From Brachyspira hampsonii (GTDB taxonomy: Bacteria; Spirochaetota; Brachyspiria; Brachyspirales; Brachyspiraceae): DNA of 64,000 bases. The translations under genes were made by a program, and so were the position numbers. The notes below the pieces were generated by a model. The model made no database searches and was not told where the DNA came from. It saw nothing but the letters and a program-made list of their open reading frames with translations. Each line of letters starts with the position of its first letter. The first letter of the stretch is position 1. Shown piece after piece: positions 27,801 through 33,988 of this stretch. The stretch spans positions 186,001 to 250,000 of the forward strand of contig NZ_MDCO01000006.1 of assembly GCF_001746205.1 (NCBI RefSeq), read 5' to 3'.

Positions 27801-27973
27801 TAGGATTATTACCTATGATTTTTGAAATAGGCAGCGGAAGTGAAATGTACAGACCTTTGGCTATAGCAGTTTGCGGAGGACTTATCTTTTCTACTATGTT
27901 TACTCTTATAATAATACCTTCTGTTTACTCTAGTTTTAGAAATAGATTCAATATAAAGATAAGAAACGATTAA
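24848..27973 (+). CDS. RND family efflux transporter (HAE1/SwrC-like)
   Basis: 1041 residues, typical for the inner-membrane pump of a resistance-nodulation-division system. TM1 lies at residues 10-28, and two large periplasmic loops each precede six-helix bundles. TM4 carries 'GVGMMVDNSIVVLENIF', keeping the proton-relay Asp with Asn in the second position, as in SwrC-type exporters. 'AGQFESYLTPFVISLAVPFALFGALI' marks the second bundle. Such pumps export amphiphiles, drugs or lipids with a membrane-fusion protein and an outer-membrane channel; neither partner gene is next to it here. The start has no ribosome site and lies just after a -10 box. Two near-identical repeat modules follow the gene. 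Confidence 0.93.
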   Translation: MKRFITFIVNRPTTVFVTLVSMSIIGFISISRLSINYLPNMEVPIISIKTTYDNAGAEEVEKSVTRLVENAVSSVNNVKTIKSKSKESESNVEIEFNWGTDLQTAADDIREAVDMIRASLPDDADNPNISKFSTDAEPIMNIAFFGTDNLASLYDLVDSQILTRLEQVEGVAQTEIRGGLKKIISVDIDVNRINAYSININDIVKTLSLENQNVAGGETYEGVYKYNIRTTGEFKEVGDIEDVVIVVKNGTYPVRVRDIAYVHEDYEDDSEIVRINGQKALTIAVTKESGGNIIQIARDVEKRLNEIMLPSGVYYQILFNSSDTIKNSIHNVLNTVWQGALFAVLVLMIYLWDIRSVFIISISIPVSVITTFILMYFFNITINVISLSGLVLGVGMMVDNSIVVLENIFYYSNYFSKYNINKNDKRMIKINNIKSSILGTSEVSIAITASTLTSVCVFLPFLFVKGQMGQMFSDLCITVSISLLTSLFVALTIVPLLASRLNKLNPDSKLNLLLIKLENFFNKNIHNNIEKFYVSTLLIVIRNKKKSFALISILLSLSLFLLLMNIGKEGYPVSDEGTIISRLRLPVGARVEFTDMFIERMEKDIESAVSNNMAYYETRVRTGRNEHHGEVRVKLIDREDGRKFDITHYIESIRNKVNGYPGRIELNSENTAMGKPKNYSAIIIELVGDDLDRGYDVASNVIAAVNNVDGIRSVLIKEDDSNHELIFDIDRDLVSKMGININTIANIIRTSFSGTTASKMTLDNSIYVDTDIIVRLEDRNRDDISSIQKMMIPTSNGIVPISSLVEIHKSTGPIEINRKNDKRIIEINASSYGRPINEIIVDIRKELNKIYIPSGFSINFSGDYEDMQEAFIQLIISMIMALVFVYAIIAGQFESYLTPFVISLAVPFALFGALIFLYFSGNTLNVYSGIGIIMLVGIVVNNGIVLIDYMNRVVIERNISWNNAALESCRRRLRPVLMTSLTTILGLLPMIFEIGSGSEMYRPLAIAVCGGLIFSTMFTLIIIPSVYSSFRNRFNIKIRND

Positions 27974-28020
27974 TAATATACTTATAGTGTTTTAAACGAG
28001 TTTAATTTATTATATTTATG

Positions 28021-28232
28021 AATTTCTTCTCATTCCCCGCCCTTTAAACTTTACAGCTATATTTGAAGTAAATAATTTTCTTTATATTTAAAAACTTAAA
28101 CTGTCAAAGCATGCCCGCCCAAGTTCTTTTTAAATTTGAGAACTTTTATAGCACGCGGTAAAAGAAATTTAAATTTATAGTATGAATTATAATTATTGAC
28201 TAGCCTTTTTTTACTGCAAGTTTAACGCGTGT
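28021..28232 (+). repeat. Modular A+B intergenic element, copy 2
   Basis: Module A is 28035-28123 (CCCCGCCCTTTAAACTTTAC to GCATGCCCGCCCAAG). Module B is bracketed by GCACGCGGTAA and TTTAACGCGTGT. Both arms differ from the usual CGCACGGT/ACCGTGCG yet still pair (CACGCG with CGCGTG), a compensating change. Located after the RND gene. Confidence 0.75.
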
Positions 28233-28313
28233 AAAATAAATTTTATCTAATCAATATTATCAACTTTTTTGATTGCTTACAAATCTGCAAAAATAAAATT
28301 TATTATAATTATA

Positions 28314-28416
28314 AATTTCTTCTCATTCCCCGCCCTTTAAACTTTACAGCTATATTTGAAGTAAATAATTTTCTTTATATTTAAAACTTTAAACTGTAAA
28401 AGCATGCCCGCCCAAG
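28314..28416 (+). repeat. Module A duplicate, copy 3
   Basis: About 102 bases almost identical to 28021-28123, repeated 293 bases downstream in the same orientation, without module B. The rest of 27974-28488 shows no gene. Confidence 0.8.
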
Positions 28417-28488
28417 TTTTTTATATTTATAAATTACAGTTTTTATGTTAAAGTTTTGTATATTGTTAATGAACTAAGGGTATAACTG

Positions 28489-29547
28489 ATGAACTATATA
28501 GGAAGCAAATTATCACTGTTGGATTTTTTATATGAATCTATAATGTCAGTAATAGACAGCAATTCTAATATATTCTGCGATTTGTTTGCAGGTACGGGTA
28601 TTGTGGGAAGGTATTTTAAATCAAAAAATTTTTCTGTAATAGCCAATGATATACAGTATTACAGTTATGCTTTAAATAAACATTATATAGAAAACAGTAA
28701 ATATTTAAATTTTGATGGTTTAAGCGAAGAAATAGAAAAATTAAAAGAATATGATATTAATAAAAAATATGTAATTGTATGTGAGTATTTAAATAATTTA
28801 GGTTATAAAGAAGGCTTCATTTATAATAATTATTCTTTGGGAGGTACGAAAGGCAAGGAGTTTGAAAGGATATACTTTTCAGATGAAAATGCTATGAAAT
28901 GTGATGCTGTGAGAATGAAAATAGAAGAGTGGTTTAGTAATAAAAAAATCAAAGAAAATGAATATTATTTTCTTATTGCTAGTTTGCTGGAAAATATAGA
29001 TAAATATGCCAATACGGCTTCAGTTTACGGAGCTTTTTTAAAAGAAATAAAAAAAACAGCTGGAAAAACTTTTAATTATTATCCTGCTGAATTTGTTATG
29101 AGCAATATAGATCATAAAGTGTATAATGAAGATGCCAATAAATTAATAGAAAATATTAAAACAGATATTTTGTATTTAGATCCTCCATATAATAGAAGAC
29201 AATATTCTGATAATTATCATATACTCGAAACAATAGCCAAATATGATAATCCTAAAATAAAAGGAAAAACAGGACTTAGAGATGACAGAATAAAATCATT
29301 ATACTGCAGTAGAAATGATGTTTATAATGCATTTGAAGAGCTAGTAAATAAAGCCAATACTAAATACATATTTTTAAGCTATAATAATGAAGGTTTATTA
29401 TCATTGGAAGATATAAAGAAAATAATGTCTTATAAAGGTGAATATGGATTATTTAAAAAAGAATACAGTAGGTTTAAAGCAGATAATAAAAGATACAGTT
29501 CAGTTTCAAAAACGATTGAATATCTTCATTATGTCATAGTGAAATAA
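28489..29547 (+). CDS. DNA adenine methylase (solitary)
   Basis: 352-residue N6-adenine DNA methyltransferase of the D12 class. It begins 'MNYIGSKLSLLDFLYESI', the usual opening of this family, followed by the SAM motif 'FCDLFAGTGIVGRYF' (motif I) and the catalytic 'LYLDPPYNRRQYSDNYH' (motif IV). It transfers a methyl group from SAM to adenine in a specific DNA site; the site is unknown. No restriction endonuclease is adjacent, so it is solitary, perhaps regulatory or the remnant of a type II system. AAGGG precedes the ATG. The duplicated repeat modules upstream could have mediated its arrival. Confidence 0.88.
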   Translation: MNYIGSKLSLLDFLYESIMSVIDSNSNIFCDLFAGTGIVGRYFKSKNFSVIANDIQYYSYALNKHYIENSKYLNFDGLSEEIEKLKEYDINKKYVIVCEYLNNLGYKEGFIYNNYSLGGTKGKEFERIYFSDENAMKCDAVRMKIEEWFSNKKIKENEYYFLIASLLENIDKYANTASVYGAFLKEIKKTAGKTFNYYPAEFVMSNIDHKVYNEDANKLIENIKTDILYLDPPYNRRQYSDNYHILETIAKYDNPKIKGKTGLRDDRIKSLYCSRNDVYNAFEELVNKANTKYIFLSYNNEGLLSLEDIKKIMSYKGEYGLFKKEYSRFKADNKRYSSVSKTIEYLHYVIVK

Positions 29548-29665
29548 TAAATATCTTGCAATATTATGTTTATTCATTATAATATATACTAAGAAACGGT
29601 AAATATATTTCACTTTATATCATATTTTACAGTTTTATTAATTTAGTTTATTTGAGAGGACATAT

Positions 29666-30220
29666 ATGGCGAGAGATGAAGATGATTTTATTTTTCAGAG
29701 ATTAAGGCAAAATATACAAAGAAATTTCCCAAGAGAAGATGATGTAAATACTTATAATACAAATAATTATAATCAAAATAATTATAGTAATAAAGATAGT
29801 TATTCAAATGAAGACAGTTTAATAATTTTAGAAACTCAAAGAAATATAGATAAAATTACAGATTTCTCTCAAAAAATAGATGATCCGGAACTTACACCCG
29901 CATTGAAGGAAATGATAGGTATATTAAAAGAAATGGCTAATTATTCTAAGGTAAATAAAGAAGGTGAAAAAAAATTAGAAAAAATAAATGAATATCATCT
30001 CCCAACAGCTATAAAAATGCTTAATTCCTATATAGATTTCTGCAATTTTCCTGTAAAAAATGAAAATATTCAAAAAACGGCACAGGAAATAGAAGATGTC
30101 ATAATAAAATTAAATGAAGCATTGAAAAAAATGCTTGTAGAGATGAATCAGAATAAATTAATCGATATAAACAGCGATATAGATGTATTAAAAAACATGC
30201 TTGAAAAAGATGGTTTATAA
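29666..30220 (+). CDS. XpaC-like protein paired with TelA
   Basis: 184 residues, soluble and mostly helical, with an Asn/Tyr-rich low-complexity linker at about residues 27-50. The C-terminal two thirds ('PELTPALKEMIGILKEMANY...YLPTAIKMLNSYIDF') resemble the XpaC family ('5-bromo-4-chloroindolyl phosphate hydrolysis' proteins), which usually sits beside telA. It lies 38 bases upstream of the telA homologue. AGAGG precedes the ATG. Biochemical role unproven; membrane-stress or toxic-anion resistance is inferred from the pairing. Confidence 0.68.
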   Translation: MARDEDDFIFQRLRQNIQRNFPREDDVNTYNTNNYNQNNYSNKDSYSNEDSLIILETQRNIDKITDFSQKIDDPELTPALKEMIGILKEMANYSKVNKEGEKKLEKINEYHLPTAIKMLNSYIDFCNFPVKNENIQKTAQEIEDVIIKLNEALKKMLVEMNQNKLIDINSDIDVLKNMLEKDGL

Positions 30221-30258
30221 TAAAAAGAAAAAATATATAAAAAATAAGGAAAATTTTT

Positions 30259-31539
30259 ATGGAAAATAATGAAAATCAATTAAATAATTCACAGTTTAGT
30301 AATATTCAAGTACAAAATACAGTAAATAATCAGCCTATTGAGCAAGGACAGAATTTGACCCAAGATGCAATGTCTGCTAACATAAATGTTCAGCCTGTAG
30401 TACAAAATTCAGTGCCTGCTAATATGCAAAACACTATTAATACTCAAAATTATAATACTCAGAATGCAGCACAGCAAGTTCTTAATGATATGAACAGTGT
30501 TTCAAGCAAGCAATTTACTCCTGAAGAGTTAGCAAAAATAAATGAAGTGTCAAATAATATTAATTTGAAGGATTCTGTTTCTATAATGTCTTATGGTTCA
30601 GCAGCACAAAATAAGATGGTACAATTTTCTGAAAATACTTTAAGCAATGTTATGAATAAAGATTTAGGAGAGGTAGGAGATGCCATTACTGATGTTATAA
30701 CAGAGCTTAAAAGTTTTGATATAGAAAATGAAACTAAAGGAAAAGGTATATTCGGATTTTTTAAGAAAGCTACAAATAATCTTACTAAATTAAAAACTAA
30801 ATATACTAATGTTGAAACGAATATAGACAACATAGTAAAAACATTGGAAGCACATCAAAGAAATTTATTAAAGGATATAAGTATTTTAGATCAAATGTAT
30901 AATTATAATTTGGAATACTTAAAAGAATTAGAAATATATATAGAAGCAGGAAAACAAAAACTCAATCAATTAACAACTAATGAAATACCCGCTTTAGAAG
31001 CAAAGGCTATGGCAAGTAATTCTACTGAAGATGCACAAATGGCTAGAGATGTAAAAGATTTAGCTAATAGATTTGAAAAAAGAATACATGATTTAGAGCT
31101 TACAAAAACAATTTCTATACAAACAATACCGCAAATTCGTTTGGTACAGAATAATAATGTTATAATGACAGAAAAAATTCAATCTACAATAACAAATACA
31201 ATACCTCTTTGGAAGAATCAAATGGTTTTGGCTATAGGGCTTCATCATTCTAATGAGGCTGCAAAAGCACAAAGAGCAGTTACTGATACTACAAATGAAT
31301 TATTGAGAAAGAATGCTGAAATGCTTAAAACTTCAACAATAGAAACTGCTAAGGAAGCAGAGAGAGGAATAGTTGATATTGAAACTTTAAAACATACAAA
31401 TCAGCAGTTAATATCAACTTTAGATGAAGTTATGAAAATACAGACAGAGGGCAGAGAGAAAAGAAAAGCAGCTGAAGCAGAATTAAGAAATATAGAAAAT
31501 GAACTTAAAACAAAAATATTAAATATATCAAAAAATTAA
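30259..31539 (+). CDS. telA: TelA family toxic anion resistance protein
   Basis: 426 residues. A Gln/Asn-rich N-terminal 80 residues is followed by the long alpha-helical TelA domain, including 'LEAHQRNLLKDISILDQMYNYNL' and 'IPLWKNQMVLAIGLHHSNEA', characteristic of the family. TelA proteins are linked to tellurite and other membrane-stress resistance; the mechanism is not settled. AAGGA precedes the ATG. It forms an operon with the XpaC-like gene and ends at a strong terminator (31551-31587). Confidence 0.88.
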   Translation: MENNENQLNNSQFSNIQVQNTVNNQPIEQGQNLTQDAMSANINVQPVVQNSVPANMQNTINTQNYNTQNAAQQVLNDMNSVSSKQFTPEELAKINEVSNNINLKDSVSIMSYGSAAQNKMVQFSENTLSNVMNKDLGEVGDAITDVITELKSFDIENETKGKGIFGFFKKATNNLTKLKTKYTNVETNIDNIVKTLEAHQRNLLKDISILDQMYNYNLEYLKELEIYIEAGKQKLNQLTTNEIPALEAKAMASNSTEDAQMARDVKDLANRFEKRIHDLELTKTISIQTIPQIRLVQNNNVIMTEKIQSTITNTIPLWKNQMVLAIGLHHSNEAAKAQRAVTDTTNELLRKNAEMLKTSTIETAKEAERGIVDIETLKHTNQQLISTLDEVMKIQTEGREKRKAAEAELRNIENELKTKILNISKN

Positions 31540-31550
31540 TATAAAAAAAT

Positions 31551-31587
31551 GCTCATCTGTATATAAAAAATATAGATGAGCTTTTTT
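31551..31587 (+). terminator. Terminator of the xpaC-telA operon
   Basis: GCTCATCT pairs with AGATGAGC, followed by TTTTTT. It starts 11 bases after the telA stop codon. Confidence 0.85.
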
Positions 31588-31660
31588 ACCTATTTTTTAA
31601 TAAATTTTAAAAATAAATATCGAAATTTTAAAAGTTAAACAAAATATGTTTTATTCTAAT

Positions 31661-31722
31661 TCCCGCCATTTTAAGTTTATAATAGCAATTTCATTTATAT
31701 TTAAAACATAAACTGTGCAAAT
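31661..31722 (+). repeat. Partial module A, copy 4
   Basis: TCCCGCCATTTTAAGTTTAT and the conserved middle TTTATATTTAAAACATAAACTG are recognisable, but the right-hand GCCCGCCCAAG and module B are missing. It lies between telA and the convergent SNF gene. Confidence 0.55.
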
Positions 31723-31736
31723 TATAAATGTTTTAA

Positions 31737-33125
31737 TCAAATAAAAAATCTATTTACATAATCTATCACAAATATAGCAAGCACTATAAAAGGCAGAATA
31801 TATGAAACATAGAATCTAGCCCATTTAGGAAATTTGATTCCTTTGCCTGTATCAGCTTCTTTTATAAAGTTATCCCAACCCCAGCCGAAATTTCTAGTAC
31901 AGAATATAAGTATTATTATACCGCCTAAAGGAAGAAAATTATTGCTCACCAAAAAATCAAGTCCATCAGCTATAGTGCTTCCATCTCCTAGAGGCTTAAT
32001 AAATGAAAGTACATTAAATCCTAAAGCAGTAGGCAAACTCAATATAAATATAGTAATTGATACTATTATAGTAGTTTTTTTACGAGGCATTTTAGTTTCA
32101 GACATAGTAAATGCAATTAGGTTTTCAAATACCGCTATAATAGTTGTCAAAGCTGCCATAGATAGAAACAAGAAGAATAATGCCCCCCATAATCTTCCCA
32201 AAACCATAGAATTAAATATATTAGGTAAAGTTAAAAATACTAGTCCTGCACCTTCTCCGGGATTGATTCCAAAAGAGAAAGTTGTAGGAAATATAACAAG
32301 ACCTGAAAGAAATGCTATTAAAGTATCAAGTCCCATAACCATAACGGATTCACCTGTTAAAGAATAGTCTTTATCAATATAGCTTCCGAATATAGTCATA
32401 GCACCTATTCCTAAACTCAAAGTAAAGAATGACTGTCCTATAGCAGCATAAGCTACAGAGAAGAATCCTTTTATACCTCCGCTGAACATTTTATTTGTAT
32501 CAGGAAGTAAATAAAATTTCAATCCTTCTTTAGCATTTGGCAGAGTAATAGCTCTTATTATAAGCACAAAAAGAACAAGAAGAAGAAGAGTCATCATTAC
32601 TTTTGTAACCTTTTCAACACCATTTTCAAGTCCTTTCATACATACAAAAGTTGCTATTATTACAGTTACAGTCATCCAAAATATCAAAGTAGAAGGTGAT
32701 GCAAGAATGGAGTTAAAGAAGTCGCTTACTTGCTGCGGATTAAGTCCCTGAAGTTTTCCCATCGCCATAAAATAACAGTATGATAGACACCAGCCTGCTA
32801 CAGTGGTATAAAACATCATAAGAAGCACACATCCGAATATTTGTATATATCCTACTATATGCCATTTATATCCTTTCTTTTGTAAAGCTTTGTAAGAACC
32901 GGCTAAATCTCTTTTGCCAGCCCTTCCTACCGAGAATTCCATTACAAGTATAGGAAGCCCCAATATTACAAGAGAGATTAAATAAAGAAGAACAAATAAA
33001 GCTCCGCCATATTTTCCCGTAATATAAGGAAATCTCCATACATTGCCAAGCCCTATAGCACATCCTGCTGAAACTAATAAAAATCCTAATCTGCTTGAAA
33101 GTTTTTCTCTATTATTGTCATACAT
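31737..33125 (-). CDS. Sodium-dependent transporter, SNF family
   Basis: 462-residue inner-membrane transporter with about twelve helices. The opening 'LGFLLVSAGCAIGLGNVWRFPYITGKYGGALF' is the hallmark of the neurotransmitter:sodium symporter (LeuT/MhsT/SNF) family and holds Na+ and substrate contacts in helix 1. Bacterial members take up amino acids; the specific one is unknown. It follows the OmpA-like gene by 38 bases and probably shares its transcript. No terminator is evident beyond the partial repeat at its 3' end. Confidence 0.93.
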   Translation of the reverse strand: MYDNNREKLSSRLGFLLVSAGCAIGLGNVWRFPYITGKYGGALFVLLYLISLVILGLPILVMEFSVGRAGKRDLAGSYKALQKKGYKWHIVGYIQIFGCVLLMMFYTTVAGWCLSYCYFMAMGKLQGLNPQQVSDFFNSILASPSTLIFWMTVTVIIATFVCMKGLENGVEKVTKVMMTLLLLVLFVLIIRAITLPNAKEGLKFYLLPDTNKMFSGGIKGFFSVAYAAIGQSFFTLSLGIGAMTIFGSYIDKDYSLTGESVMVMGLDTLIAFLSGLVIFPTTFSFGINPGEGAGLVFLTLPNIFNSMVLGRLWGALFFLFLSMAALTTIIAVFENLIAFTMSETKMPRKKTTIIVSITIFILSLPTALGFNVLSFIKPLGDGSTIADGLDFLVSNNFLPLGGIIILIFCTRNFGWGWDNFIKEADTGKGIKFPKWARFYVSYILPFIVLAIFVIDYVNRFFI

Positions 33126-33163
33126 ATCTTTAACACCTGAATATATTTTATGATATGAAAAAA

Positions 33164-33727
33164 TTAATTATTAGATATTATTAAATTATAAATATAATTA
33201 GTATATACATACATATCATTACTGTTTTCTATTACAATGAACTCTACTCTTCTATTTTTTTTTATGTCTCTGTATTCATTTAATAAATCCTGAAGACCAT
33301 TATTAGTTAATTTAGAAGATTGACCATTTGTAATATCTAAATAAACATTATAAGACCTCTTATATGATAAATCATCTATGTTTTTTCTATTGTATAGAAA
33401 CAAAATATCCTTTCTATCATACCCATTTGTAGGTTTTTTATCTTCATCTTTGCTGGCATGACCTTCTATAATAATATTCATTATATTTGTAAGAGCAGTT
33501 ACATCACCAACATAATTTAAAGTTTTTAAATATTTTTCTATATTAACTTCATTGCTATTAAAATCAAAGAGTATATTATTTGGAACTACTAAAACCTTAC
33601 CTCTTTCAGTCAATTTATATTTATAAGTAATTTTTTTGGGTTTTCTGTAGGTTGATATTACTATTGCTCCGTAAGCATTTATAGCTATTAATAATGCGGC
33701 AAAGAGTATATTTATTTTCTTTAACAT
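33164..33727 (-). CDS. OmpA-like domain protein
   Basis: 187 residues. An N-terminal hydrophobic segment (residues 4-23) acts as a signal or anchor. The C-terminal part has the OmpA/MotB peptidoglycan-binding pattern: 'NNILFDFNSNEV', 'MNIIIEGHASKDED' and 'YKRSYNVYLDI...NRRVEFIV'. Such domains grip peptidoglycan from the periplasmic side. AAAGGA precedes the ATG. Pairing with the SNF transporter downstream may be only transcriptional. Spirochaete OmpA-like proteins stabilise the cell wall or outer membrane; the exact role here is unknown. Confidence 0.8.
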   Translation of the reverse strand: MLKKINILFAALLIAINAYGAIVISTYRKPKKITYKYKLTERGKVLVVPNNILFDFNSNEVNIEKYLKTLNYVGDVTALTNIMNIIIEGHASKDEDKKPTNGYDRKDILFLYNRKNIDDLSYKRSYNVYLDITNGQSSKLTNNGLQDLLNEYRDIKKNRRVEFIVIENSNDMYVYTNYIYNLIISNN

Positions 33728-33900
33728 ATTTTAACTTTCCTTTTTACATGAAATTATTATACAATATATAAAAAAAATTTAAATATTTTTTTGTTATCAG
33801 ATAAAAATGCAGAAATAAAAAATTATATATAATATAATATCTAGTTATATTTTAAAAATTAATTAAATATAAAAAAATCGCTGAATTTTTTACAATAAAA

Positions 33901-33928
33901 TTGACAATAAGAAAAATAACATTATACT
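33901..33928 (+). promoter_or_regulatory. Sigma-70 promoter of ppdK
   Basis: TTGACA, 16-base spacer, TATACT; the ATG lies 60 bases further on. A consensus -35 with a near-consensus -10 suggests strong constitutive expression. Confidence 0.7.
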
Positions 33929-33988
33929 ATATAAATAAGTAATGACTTAAAATTTATATGAATATTTTATTTTAGAGGAGAGTTTATT

